Source of the DNA: Gracilaria gracilis
Taxonomy: Eukaryota > Rhodophyta > Florideophyceae > Gracilariales > Gracilariaceae
Direction: 5' to 3'
Assembly: GCA_030374805.1 (NCBI GenBank)
Contig: JARGSG010000095.1
Coordinates: forward strand, 186,001 to 250,000
Length of the DNA stretch: 64,000 nt
The stretch's first letter is position 1. Each line of letters opens with the position of its first letter. This document shows, piece by piece, positions 31,425 to 41,539 of this stretch. The notes beneath the pieces are model-generated. The model was not told the origin of the DNA and made no database searches. It saw only the letters and a program-made list of their open reading frames with translations. Position numbers and translations under genes: made by a program.

Positions 31425-33572
31425 ATGCCTGAATCGGTTCACTCCGTATCCAACCCTACGCACGCAATGGCGCCGACTCCGAGCGGCTCTGGTACACCGT
31501 CGACACCTTTCCGTTCGGTTCCGTTACCGGGTCAGAAGTATGACCATCGCTTCCGTCGCGGTCTTACCGCTCCTCGCCGGAGGAAGCAGGTCCCGCTATC
31601 CGTCACGGAATACGTCCAGAAGGGGTTCTTCGACGGCGAGCGCTTCGCGTCGATTCCGACGGCGCTACCGATGCGGGATATGGCGATTCGCAATCCGAAA
31701 CGGACAAGCATCGAAGCTTGGCAAGCCCGCTGGAACCACCTGCCTGGTGTGACCGGACGGAAGAGTGGAGAGACCTACGGGCGGAGTGACATGTTATACC
31801 TGCGCTGTCCGGAGGAGAAGACCTATCAGGAGGCGTTGCAGCGTTTATTCCACCGCTGCTCATCCGATTCGGGCTTCCCCGAGAAGGACATGAATCCGCT
31901 TGGGTTGGTGATGTTCGAACCGCCGTACGACAAGTTGTACTGGCTGGACCGTCAACGGTGGAGAAGTAATACCGCAACGGAGGCGAGAATCCGAGCGTCC
32001 CATGGGTTCCTGTACAGTTGGCAAAACGTCGAGTTCTTTGACGTCCCTGTTCATCGCCGATCGGACTTGTATTGCTCCACAAACGAAGTGTGGACCAGCC
32101 TCGATGTGTCTCGCAACCTATCCGTACCGACTCCGTCCGTGTTGGCTTACCATTCGGAAGAGCTCCTCAAAGGTTCACCCATTCAGGGTGTTGTCCGTCA
32201 GGTCGTATATGCCGAGTGGGCGGTGTTTGCCTTTATGGCTTTCCTCCAGGCGGCCCACGAAGGTATCGAGGTCTTCACCCGTGCGGGGGACGAGCGTCTG
32301 TACCACAAGGACGGCCAAACCAAGTACGGGCGGTTGTTTCCGATGCCGTACAAACTGGTATGTATCCTGGCCGAGATGGGACTCCCGAACGTTCTCCGCG
32401 GCACCGTGTTTCCATCGCAGGTCGGTGAGAAACTGTTACAGTACTCGTTGGAGACCGATTGGGACAACACTCCGGGGTTCCTGTGGTACGACTACTACTC
32501 CGATACGTTCCCGGCGATGCCCTCGACCGGATCGGTCGCGACGCCGATCACTCGTGTCCTGAAGGGTCCGGAGAGTCTCCCCCCCTGGCCCTTCAAAACC
32601 GTTCCGGACTTCTTCCCGCATGGGTTCATGGCGCAGGACTTCGAGGAAGTGGCGCCGCTGCCGACTCCAATGGTGACACCTGTTGAGGCGAAGACCGTTG
32701 TGGAGGCAGGAGGTCAGGCAGGATCCGGTCGGAAGTCTTGGGACAAATCCGGGTTCGCCATTGAGGACAGCGCCAGCCCGCATTCGGACGGTGATACGCA
32801 CAAGTCCTTCATGGCTCTCCGTGCGGCTTGTATTCCGTTCGGCGAAGAGGAACCTGCGACGCTTGACGACGCCCTGTTGGCGGCCCGAGCATGGATGCGC
32901 CGTGCGGTCAACGCCGAGACTGCTCTCCGTGAGCAGGCTCAGGCGCAGCTTAACCTGCTCGGTTACCTCCGGGCCCACTCCTTATTGGTCCTCGCGTCTT
33001 ACGAGAAGTCCGTGACGGCTGGTCTGGGTATGGCGCCCGGTGTGGATGGGACGCCGATGTCGACGTTCGCGCCGCCGTTAGAGGAGCTGGTGACCAAATC
33101 CTATGAGGGCATTGCGCAACAGGTCGATGCGGAGCGTATCGTCGACCATATCGTGAAGAACATGCGCCAGGCGGCGGAGTCCTTTTTCAAGGGTGTCGAG
33201 CTGGTTGCGCCCTATCTTCCGCCCGGAGAAGAGCCTGAAGGTGAAGGCCAGTCCGGTGACGGTGCAGGGCCGAGCGGTACGAACGCGGCTCCCGAAGGGG
33301 AGACTCCGCAAGAGGAGGTAACCCCTGCGGTCCGGGATGTTCCCATGCCGTCTCCGAGTGGAGACCAGGAGGGAACGGAGACCGTTACGGTTGAGGAGGA
33401 CCTCATAGAGCCGGCGCCTGTACCCGCAAGCCAATCGGGCAATAAGTCGGGTGGGAAGAAGAAGGTCGTGGCCACTTCGCCGTGGCCTGGGGCCGCCTTG
33501 GCGTTCCAGCCGACAAAGACCGGTTCGAGTTCGCGTGGTGGTTCCGCTGCGGGCCGTGGTACCTCTCCGTAA
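31425..33572 (+). CDS. extra antisense ORF of the chromovirus, unknown protein
   Basis: This 715-residue frame runs opposite to gag-pol and converges on the pol 3' end with a gap of 322 bp. No known domain is recognised. The N-terminal 60 residues are basic and Pro/Ser/Arg-rich; residues 100-400 look globular, rich in W, Y and F; about 485-600 is helical, with Ala/Leu/Arg and Glu; the C-terminus is a long acidic Pro/Gly/Ser-rich tail ending in a basic GGKKKVV and RGGSAAGRG segment. Antisense ORFs 3' of pol are known in some plant Ty3/Gypsy families (Grande, RIRE2, Retand), but similarity to those cannot be claimed from here. The open length suggests it has been kept by selection until recently. 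Confidence 0.65.
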   Translation: MPESVHSVSNPTHAMAPTPSGSGTPSTPFRSVPLPGQKYDHRFRRGLTAPRRRKQVPLSVTEYVQKGFFDGERFASIPTALPMRDMAIRNPKRTSIEAWQARWNHLPGVTGRKSGETYGRSDMLYLRCPEEKTYQEALQRLFHRCSSDSGFPEKDMNPLGLVMFEPPYDKLYWLDRQRWRSNTATEARIRASHGFLYSWQNVEFFDVPVHRRSDLYCSTNEVWTSLDVSRNLSVPTPSVLAYHSEELLKGSPIQGVVRQVVYAEWAVFAFMAFLQAAHEGIEVFTRAGDERLYHKDGQTKYGRLFPMPYKLVCILAEMGLPNVLRGTVFPSQVGEKLLQYSLETDWDNTPGFLWYDYYSDTFPAMPSTGSVATPITRVLKGPESLPPWPFKTVPDFFPHGFMAQDFEEVAPLPTPMVTPVEAKTVVEAGGQAGSGRKSWDKSGFAIEDSASPHSDGDTHKSFMALRAACIPFGEEEPATLDDALLAARAWMRRAVNAETALREQAQAQLNLLGYLRAHSLLVLASYEKSVTAGLGMAPGVDGTPMSTFAPPLEELVTKSYEGIAQQVDAERIVDHIVKNMRQAAESFFKGVELVAPYLPPGEEPEGEGQSGDGAGPSGTNAAPEGETPQEEVTPAVRDVPMPSPSGDQEGTETVTVEEDLIEPAPVPASQSGNKSGGKKKVVATSPWPGAALAFQPTKTGSSSRGGSAAGRGTSP

Positions 33573-33894
33573 AGTACCCGTGGGCGTGGTATTACGAAAC
33601 CCGGTTGGAAGAAGACTACTTAGTTGACCGTGCGTACTCGTAGCTTTCTTTTCTCCTGAGTAAACTTGTGATTGTTTGTGATGACCTGTGGGCCAATAGC
33701 GTGTCGTTCTGCGTGTGCCGTTGTCGAAAAAGGCGGCGTTTTGTAAAAATCGGAAAGTAATTGACCAATAGGCGTACGTTGGTGGCGGTTTGTCGCCCAA
33801 TGATAACGTAGTGGCGGCGCCTTTTGGTGTCCCGTGACGGTTCACCGCTTGCGAGCCAGTACGTACGATCTCGGATCCGCCTTTTTCCCCCTCC
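33573..33894. other. convergent 3' region between antisense ORF and pol
   Basis: About 320 bp with no coding support; presumably it holds the 3' ends of the converging transcripts. Confidence 0.45.
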
Positions 33895-36800
33895 TTAAGG
33901 TGTCGCCGTTACCGAAGGGTTTCGGCGACGCCAATAGCGGGCGATAAAGTGCTGGGGGATGTGTTCTGGCGGTTCGAAGGTATCCTGATCGGTGCGGTAC
34001 CCGTGCCATCGTACGCGGTATTCCTGTCCGTTCGGGGTGTCGCGATGGTCGACGACTCGTTCTACCACGCTCGGAACTGTTCCGGGCGGTGAGGTAGGCT
34101 CGTCGTCGACAGGTTCGTCCGAATACGGTCCTTCAGGATCGGCACCTACTGTGCCGCGTGTCCGTTCGGAAGTAACCGGTGCGGTTGTTGGCCGTGCAGT
34201 TGGGGCTTTTGTCACTCTGTCAATACTGACGGTGTTGTGAATACCGTCTTGGTTCAGAGTGACAGTGGCGTCCGTTGCGGATACGACCTTAAACGGGCCA
34301 ACCGTCTTCGGTAAGAGTTTCCGATACGTACGTTCCTGATCCGTAAGGTCCTCCTCTGCGTTCTTATAGTCCGGTCGGTCAACAAACACTTCTTCCCCAG
34401 GGGTGAAGCTCGGCGTATACCGTACGGATTTATCAAAGTTTTCCTTATAGCGCTGTTGGGCGCGGGTCATCTTTGTCCGAGCGGTCTGCAGCGTGGCCTG
34501 TAGGAGCTTGAGCGTGTAGCGTTTTAACCGAGCGGCAGTGGGCTGTGTAGGCGTCGTTGGGTCCAGTGACGTACTGGGATCATCGAGCAGAACGTTTGGG
34601 GGTTTACGCGTTAGCGCAACGTCGAACGGTGCGGTACCGAGAGATCGATGGATCTGTAGGTTGTAACTGTACGTAAGAGGTTGCACATACGCGTGCCAAG
34701 TGTTCTGATGGTCCGCTACGTAGTGGCGTAACCTCTCCACGAGTGTTTTGTTAAACCGTTCGGCCTGACCATTTGTTTGCGGATGGTACGCGGTCGTTAG
34801 TACGTGTTTGGTTCCCAAAGCGGTGCATACAGTCTCAAAGAACTTAGAGACGAATTGAGTTCCGTTATCGGTTAGCAAGTAGTTTGGTATTCCGTACGGA
34901 TAAACCCAGTTCTCCAGGAAGGCCTTCGCCACTACAGGAGCTGTGGTTGACCGCAGAGGTATAGAGCGAGCTATCTTGCTAAACCGATCGGTAATAACCA
35001 GTATGTACTGGTAACCGTTTACGGACTTCGTGAATGGGCCGACGATGTCCATCGCGACGAATTCCAGCGGACCGGCGGCGGGGAACAGCTTCAGCAGCTT
35101 CTGCGACTTGAAGTGTGTTCCCTTCGTCGCCGGGCAGGTGCGACAGTCCCGTACGGTCTGGAATACATCGTTGGCCATATGTGGCCAGTAGAAGTCTCGA
35201 CGGAGACTTTCATACATCCGAGTGGAGCCCGCATGGCCAACGAGACGGGTGTAGTGTGCCAAGTAGAGGACGCGTGCCTGCAGTGATGCAGGTACGACCT
35301 TCTGGATGGCGCCGTCCAGTGGGGCTTTGCACACGATAAGTCCGTTTCGGTCAATGTCGAACAGAGTGACACCGTTGCCGATGTCTTTCCGTACGGACTC
35401 ACAGAAAGGGTCATCTGCTTGAGCTCGTACCAGCTCTTCGACCGTGACCGGAACGATATTGGTTTCCTCCGAGGTGACAGCGAGCACCTCGGGGAAACCA
35501 GCAGATTTCCGTTCGGGCGTTGGCCAGTCGACGCAGACGTCGCTGTACTCGTCACCGTTAACGGTAATGTTGGTGATAAAGTAGCCATCGTCCGTACGGT
35601 CATTCACTAGCAAGCAGGGGACCTCTTCGTCCAATGTGGTATTGTCCTCGCCATCCGTTCGGATCCGAGAAAGGGCATCAGCCGCTTGGTGCTTGATACC
35701 CGGACGGTGGACAACATCGAAGTCGTACTCCATTAGACGTAACCGCCACCGAGCCAGCCGTCCGGAAGCGTCCGCAAGGTTCAGTATCCACCTCAAGGAG
35801 TGGTGATCCGTTCGGACTGTGAACCTCTGGCCTTCCAGGTACGGACGGAGGTGCAGTATTGCCCAGACGACCGCAAGGCATTCCCGTTCGGTAGTTGAGT
35901 ATTGCCGTTCGGTCTTGGATAGAGAGCGGCTCCAATAACCGATCGGTAGCAAACCTCCGTCTGGCTCTTTCTGTAGCAGGGTGCATCCTACCTGTCGGTC
36001 GCATGCGTCTGTGTCCAGAACGTACGGGTACCCTTGACGGGGAATGGCCAAAATGGGCGGGCGTATCAGTCTCTGACGTAATTCGTCAAAGGCTTCGTAT
36101 TCCGTATCGGTCAATGTCTCAAACTTCGTGGGTTGCTCCTTCTCCAACTTGCGGTTCAATGGAGCCGCAATTCGGGCGAAGTTTGCGACAAACCGACGGA
36201 AAACGTTACAGAGCCCCAAGAACGATCGGAGCTCCGTCTGGGTCGTAGGCGGTTTAGCCTGCTTGATAGCATTCTGTGTCTTGAGAGACACTTGAAGCTT
36301 TCCCGGTCGGATTACGTGGCCTAGATAGTCCACCGTGCCACTGAAAAAGTAGCACTTGTCCAGTCGGAGAGTAACACCAGCCGAGCGGAGCATATGCAGT
36401 ATGGTCCGCACATGGTCATAATGCTCTTCAACCGTCCGGGAATAGATGATTACGTCATCAAGATACACCAGTGCGTACTGCCACTTCACCCGTGAAAGGA
36501 TGATATCGAGAGCACGCTGGAAAGTAGCCGGTGCGTTCTTGAGTCCGAACGGCATTCTCCGATAACGGTACAGTCCCATGTGCGACGTGAACGTCGTTTT
36601 GTCCTGGTCGGCTTCATCCATTTCGGTCTGCCAATAACCACTGTTGGCGTCCAAAGTGGAGAAGATTTGTGCATCTCCAAGAGAGTCGATGCACTCGTCC
36701 ATTCGGGGTAGTGGGTATGTGTCCCGTACGGTCGTAGCGTTCAAACGGCGGTAGTCGACGCAAAAGCGAAGGCTTCCGTCTTTCTTGAGCGCGAATACGA

Positions 36801-37899
36801 CCGGGCTGGCCCACTCTGCCGATGACGGTTCTATGACACCAGCAGCGAGCTGCTTTGTCACCTCCTTACGTTCGAGTTCTCTCCGAGCGGGTCCGGCACG
36901 GTACGGCATCTGGAATATGGGCTTCGAGCCTGGTTCCAGATGGATGCGGTGCTTCGCTGCCGCAATCGTTCCGAGATGGCCGTCCCACATGTCCGCAAAC
37001 GGTCGAAGTAGCTCAATGACTTTGTCCCGTTCGGTAACATACTCAGGACTGATCTGTACCTTGGTGGTCCAATCATTCTCATCTTTCCGTACGGTTTCTT
37101 GCTCCTGTTCGGTATCCTTGTGTTCCCGTTCGGAATTATTACCCGAAATCGGAATGTGTTCCCCCTCCTTGGACTCGTCGCTCCGCGACGATGGTTGCGG
37201 AGTTATGAGCGCTACAGGAGATGGAAGAGCAAGTCCGATAACGGTGTTCTTGTGTAGTCGGACCGAGCGGTCAGAAAAGTTCGCTAAGCGAACGAGAAAG
37301 GCTACGTCCGGTCGGAGCTCCATAACTCCACCCGCAAGGAGTGTGAGTTCAAGCGTCGATCCCGTACGGTGATGAGACTGTAGAAAGACCAAGCCGGACG
37401 TTTTGGTGGTTACCAAGACGTTCGTTTCCGACATTGGGGGTAGAAGAACCGGACGGGCAACGTGTATCTTATTAGATGGAGTTTCCCGTTCGGGTTCTGG
37501 TTCCGGCGCGGAAGGTCCATTTGGTCCGTAGGCGGAAGACTGTATAGACACCGGTTTGGAGTGTCGTAAGAGTATTGTCCGTTTCGGTGGTAGTATTGCC
37601 AAGACGTACTTGTCAATAAAAGAAGTACCGAGTAGTACGCTGATGGAGAGGTTAGAAACCACCAGGAACTGTACTCGTACGTTGAGGTCACCGATTCGGA
37701 CCATAAAGGGGAGAACTTTCACAACGTCCATCCGGTTCTTCGACGCGTCCGTAATTCGGGGTCTTACGTCCGGTCGGAGTTTTGAGCGCCAATTCGGAGG
37801 GAGATGGCGTTCGTGAACCAGACAGGGTCCGGCTCCGGTATCAAGAACTCCCGTTAACGGATACATCAGTGCCGTGTTGAGGCCAATCGACACGTGCAC
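33895..37899 (-). CDS. pol polyprotein of the chromovirus
   Basis: The open frame of 1334 residues holds, in order: an aspartic protease (LDTGAG near residue 20); reverse transcriptase (CVDYRRLN, catalytic YLDD near 479); RNase H (DTDACD near 630, ending ADALSR); integrase with its HHCC zinc module (about 885-930) and DDE core (MDIVGPF, TDNGTQF near 1010, then HPQTNGQAERFN); and a C-terminal chromodomain (EYRVRWHGY, about 1283-1325). This order, with RT before integrase, defines Ty3/Gypsy, and the chromodomain marks the chromovirus branch, whose integrase uses it to target chromatin. The frame looks whole. Confidence 0.9.
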   Translation of the reverse strand: MHVSIGLNTALMYPLTGVLDTGAGPCLVHERHLPPNWRSKLRPDVRPRITDASKNRMDVVKVLPFMVRIGDLNVRVQFLVVSNLSISVLLGTSFIDKYVLAILPPKRTILLRHSKPVSIQSSAYGPNGPSAPEPEPERETPSNKIHVARPVLLPPMSETNVLVTTKTSGLVFLQSHHRTGSTLELTLLAGGVMELRPDVAFLVRLANFSDRSVRLHKNTVIGLALPSPVALITPQPSSRSDESKEGEHIPISGNNSEREHKDTEQEQETVRKDENDWTTKVQISPEYVTERDKVIELLRPFADMWDGHLGTIAAAKHRIHLEPGSKPIFQMPYRAGPARRELERKEVTKQLAAGVIEPSSAEWASPVVFALKKDGSLRFCVDYRRLNATTVRDTYPLPRMDECIDSLGDAQIFSTLDANSGYWQTEMDEADQDKTTFTSHMGLYRYRRMPFGLKNAPATFQRALDIILSRVKWQYALVYLDDVIIYSRTVEEHYDHVRTILHMLRSAGVTLRLDKCYFFSGTVDYLGHVIRPGKLQVSLKTQNAIKQAKPPTTQTELRSFLGLCNVFRRFVANFARIAAPLNRKLEKEQPTKFETLTDTEYEAFDELRQRLIRPPILAIPRQGYPYVLDTDACDRQVGCTLLQKEPDGGLLPIGYWSRSLSKTERQYSTTERECLAVVWAILHLRPYLEGQRFTVRTDHHSLRWILNLADASGRLARWRLRLMEYDFDVVHRPGIKHQAADALSRIRTDGEDNTTLDEEVPCLLVNDRTDDGYFITNITVNGDEYSDVCVDWPTPERKSAGFPEVLAVTSEETNIVPVTVEELVRAQADDPFCESVRKDIGNGVTLFDIDRNGLIVCKAPLDGAIQKVVPASLQARVLYLAHYTRLVGHAGSTRMYESLRRDFYWPHMANDVFQTVRDCRTCPATKGTHFKSQKLLKLFPAAGPLEFVAMDIVGPFTKSVNGYQYILVITDRFSKIARSIPLRSTTAPVVAKAFLENWVYPYGIPNYLLTDNGTQFVSKFFETVCTALGTKHVLTTAYHPQTNGQAERFNKTLVERLRHYVADHQNTWHAYVQPLTYSYNLQIHRSLGTAPFDVALTRKPPNVLLDDPSTSLDPTTPTQPTAARLKRYTLKLLQATLQTARTKMTRAQQRYKENFDKSVRYTPSFTPGEEVFVDRPDYKNAEEDLTDQERTYRKLLPKTVGPFKVVSATDATVTLNQDGIHNTVSIDRVTKAPTARPTTAPVTSERTRGTVGADPEGPYSDEPVDDEPTSPPGTVPSVVERVVDHRDTPNGQEYRVRWHGYRTDQDTFEPPEHIPQHFIARYWRRRNPSVTATP

Positions 37900-38049
37900 C
37901 TTGTAGTTCGCGCTAGAAAAGAGGACCGTTTCGGTTTCAATGTCCGTATCGGTCAGGTCACATGTCAGGACAGGGGACTCCCCTCGGATGGAGTCCGTTC
38001 GGTCTGTCGCTGACGGGGCGAGGCTAGGCCTCTGTGGAGGAGGCGATGC

Positions 38050-40254
38050 CTCTACGCTTCCTCCTGGTCGTTTTCCTGGTGGGGAGCAGGCTCCTCGACC
38101 AGTGTGACGGCCTGTGTCGGTCTTGGTGAGTACGTCTGGCGAGGCTGTCCGCCCTGGCGATATCCTACATCGTCCTTCGGGGTATCAGTTTTCCGTCCGG
38201 TCTGGTAGGCACTGTAATAGCCTTCCTCGCGGCGTTGCTGATAGTTAGTTTCCCGTATGGCCAGCAGCTTCTCCTTTAGGTCCGGGGGGAGCAACTGACA
38301 GCAGTTGGGCTCCCGCGAGAGGCAAATCCGACACGGTCTAACTGGTGCCTGCCCCTGGGGTTGCTGTACCCTGGAGCTGGCAAGACTGGGATAAGACCGA
38401 ACGGACTGAGCCGGCGTTGAAGCCGAGGGCGTAGTGGGGGGCGAGGGCATGGAAGACGCGCGGGATACCGCGAGGACATGTTCCTCGTCTTCATCCGATA
38501 CGGAATAGATCGATTCCGACGGGTATCGATACTGTGAACCTTCCGGGCGGTACGAGAGGACTCTTTCCGAACGGTTGGCTTTTGAGTATCGACCCGAACG
38601 GACTGCCTACGTGAGGCACGATGGGTGTCTCCGTACGATTCCGCGTAACGGGCAAGTGCATCGTATGCGATATTGGGATGCGAGGTGAGGTGATTCCTCA
38701 CCTTTGACCGTATGGCGGCAAGGAGACCTTCGACGAAGATCCCCTTCAAATTCCGATCGGTAAAGACATTTCCGCAACGGAGGGCTTTCGTCCAGAGCTT
38801 CTGGGCGAATTACGTTTCGGACATGCCTGACGCTTGGCGGTAGAGGGTGACCTCTGCGGCCGCGTCGGCAATGATCTCATCCGTTGCGTACGTGGTCAAC
38901 AGAAAGTTGACTACCTCTTCGTACGTATGGAGAGACTCATCCCGAGTACGGTCGACAGCGCCAGACTCACCTTCGAGCCGAGACTGAACCAGAGCGTGCG
39001 CCGGTCCGGTCAGGTAAAACTGGAAACACCAGAGGGCTGCCCCCTCAGTGAGTCCGTTATGGTTGCAAGCGGTTTTAAACCGCTGTAAGAAATTGAGCAC
39101 CGATATCGGATCCGTCCCGGAAAAGGAATGACCCTTCATCTGGACATTCAATTTCTTTTGGTAGCGCGCAATCTTGCGCGCCACCCGCGAATTGTACGTC
39201 TGGCTCCTCCTGAGCAACCTGTACGTACGGTAGTCCACCACTTTGGCGAACTTCTCGTTCAAGGGCTTGATGCGTTTTAGCATCAACCTGTCCGAACGGG
39301 AACGATACCGATCGGACTTCCCCCTCCGTCGAGGGCTGCGGGAGTGTCGGTCGACTTCCGAATCCGTGCGGTCGTCATCCGACGATGACTCCGGAGAGTC
39401 CGAGTCCGTTCTGGCTGATCTTCGCCTTCTCTGGCGGCGACTGTCTTTCCGTTTACGGGGCGCGCCATCCGAATCGGAACTTCCGCTCGGTCTACCGCCT
39501 CTGCGGCGGCGATTCCTCCTCTCGTCGGAGGAATCTCCTGAGCTTCCGTTCGGATCGTCCTGCGGGTTGACTGGCGGGAGGTACACTCCGGTCGGACCCC
39601 TCGTTGAGCCCTTCTTCAGTTCCGGTCGGTGTTGCCTCTCGCCGCTAGCGGGTGCATTGTCCGTACGGTCAATAAAAGATTTGGGTGGGTGGGTCGGTAG
39701 CTGAGCTATCAGTGCGGCCAGTGTACTGTTCAGAGCTGACGTAGCAGGTTCCGAACGGTCTGTCTTCAGGATATTCCTGACCATATCGTGTACGATCGGT
39801 GGAATATCCTGGTGCAGAAGCGCCGGGATTCGGCCCTTGAGGTACGTCTCCACTGCCATGGGGACGTGGACCTCAATTTCCGTTCGGAGACTCTGCAGGG
39901 CGTAGGGAGCAATCCCTGCCCAGAGTTCCCGTGCGGTAGTCCGTTCGGTAAGAAGTCGCGGCGCGGGGCGAGCTTCGCCCCGCGGCGTCTTCTCCGTTCC
40001 AGGAAAAGGGGCGAGGGCAGTTGCCTCGTCCTCGTTCCGTGCGGACTTAGACCTATTACGTGCGGAACCGTCTCGGATAATCCGTTCGGGCTCCTCTGAA
40101 GGCCTGACGTAGGCCGTCGCGTTACTTCGGGTGCTCCGGCGGCCAACCGAAGCGGCATCCGAAGTGGCGCGAATTGCGACCGGTACGGACTTTGCGGAGT
40201 CTTTTTCGACCAAAGACCCTTCACCCATTTCTCCGTGCGGACGATGACTCATAC
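38050..40254 (-). mobile_element. gag region of the chromovirus
   Basis: It encodes a long basic, charged Arg/Ser/Asp-rich segment followed by a capsid-like part (SVLNFLQRFKTACNHNG and ALWCFQFYLTG) and, close to pol, a Cys-rich motif (CRICLSREPNCC) in place of a standard CCHC knuckle. The likely start is near 40254, inside the element, since open sequence further upstream belongs to the LTR. The region appears to have about one or two breaks. Confidence 0.65.
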
Positions 40255-40310
40255 TGTACGTATCGGTTCCAAGATCGGTTCTGCTGCTCCGTACGGTCTC
40301 GAATTTCACT

Positions 40311-40327
40311 TCTAAGTCGGGAGACCA
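40311..40327 (-). promoter_or_regulatory. primer-binding site of the chromovirus
   Basis: One base after the 5' LTR the minus strand reads TGGTCTCCCGACTTAG, complementary to a tRNA 3' end (...GGGAGACCA). Which tRNA this is cannot be told from the window. Confidence 0.6.
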
Positions 40328-40328
40328 A

Positions 40329-40871
40329 TGTGGTATAATGCACAAAAAGGGAGAGAGTCCGAAGCGGTCTTGAGACGGGAGCGGCGGTAGCGTACAGTCT
40401 TGTGACTGTAATGAATCCGAGCGGAGAGAAGGGGCGGAAGCACTGGGCGGTCGAGGGGAGAGTGGACGATTGGTATCACCAGGCACGTACAGGAACGTGC
40501 GGAAGGGTACGAACGGTCTGAGAAACCCAATAAAGGAGTAGCCGTGCGGTCTATCGTTAGTGCAAACTAGCGAAGAAGACGTTCGGCAGGAGATGCTTGT
40601 CGTTTACGATTGGGGCCTCGGGAGATCCGACCTACAACTAAATATCGGGTCTGGGCCCCATTACTAACTACTGTACGATCGGTCTAATTTGCACTGTCAC
40701 TACCAAGTCCGTACACGTGGCCAACTTGTACGCTGTGCCAACCCGTCCGGCACTTGATCACCAAATCATACACGTGGCGGTGCCACTGCACCAGCCCATC
40801 GTGCACTACCCCTTCGTACGTGAACGGCTGATCAGACACACTCTGCACCAACTCGGACCCACTATACTGCA
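40329..40871 (-). repeat. 5' LTR of the chromovirus
   Basis: 543 bp, followed on the plus strand by the GAGCG duplication at 40872-40876. Confidence 0.9.
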
Positions 40872-40876
40872 GAGCG

Positions 40877-41465
40877 AGGTTGCCTTCTCGAATTGTTGCG
40901 CGCCTTCGACTCTGCTTCTTAGATTGCCTTCAGCGCTGACAGCCGTTTCTTCTGAAGGGTTATTTTCTTGGTCACTACCTCCTCTAGATCCTGAGATCTG
41001 AATGTCTCTTGCGGGACTGTCTCCAGTAGATGGACCACTTCGTCCCATGCGTCACGCTTTTCCGCGTGAAGGCCTGTCGAGAGGCCTTCCTCGACACGCA
41101 GTATTGCGTACAGACGACGGAGCGCAACTTCCAAGGAGGGTCTCTGCTCGAGAGCTTCCTTTGGTGAGTCGTGTACGAGCATTTCGAGGTGGATCAAACG
41201 CCCGAGTGTTACTGCTTCGATCTCCGACGGAGTTCGTTGACCCGTTGCGGTTCGTCTCCAATGCTTGAAATGATGTTGTAGAAATGTCGGAATGTCGGTT
41301 CCCTGAGACGTTAGTATGGAAAAGATGGCCGGTTTGATGAGCTGCTTTACTTTCAAGCTTGTGGAGCTTAGACCTTTTCTTGGGTAATGGGACAGAGATG
41401 TTTGGTGGGTTTTGGTAACCCCGAAAGAGAATGTCTTCGGATCTATGACTTGCTTGATCCTTTTC
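40877..41465 (-). mobile_element. RT/RNase H retroelement, 5' part (fossil)
   Basis: This stretch continues the element interrupted at 29676. Its minus-strand frame codes for a Lys/Glu/Leu-rich, probably helical protein (EIEAVTLGRLIHLEMLVHDS and further) without a recognised domain; it may be the start of the element's coding region. It ends abruptly at the duplication junction near 41466, so the 5' end is missing. Confidence 0.5.
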
Positions 41466-41539
41466 GCTTTAACATTTGTAAAAAGGCCGTCCTCATTTGT
41501 ACTGAAAATATCAATGTTCGAGTTTTTCAAGCGGCTGCG

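Larger units (their letters stand above)
29677..40871 (-). mobile_element. Ty3/Gypsy chromovirus, complete-looking
   Basis: This 11.2-kb element has 543-bp direct LTRs (29677-30219 and 40329-40871) that differ at about one position, TG...CA ends and a 5-bp GAGCG duplication, so the insertion is young. It reads on the minus strand: gag region, then protease-RT-RNase H-integrase-chromodomain. A primer-binding site follows the 5' LTR and a polypurine tract precedes the 3' LTR. Between pol and the 3' LTR lies a 715-codon frame on the opposite strand. The element inserted into the older RT/RNase H retroelement. Pol looks whole; the gag side may have about one or two breaks. Confidence 0.9.

Noticed and set aside
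40255-40530. Gag start upstream in the LTR
   Set aside because: That open sequence is LTR and is repeated in the other LTR, so the start is more likely near 40254.
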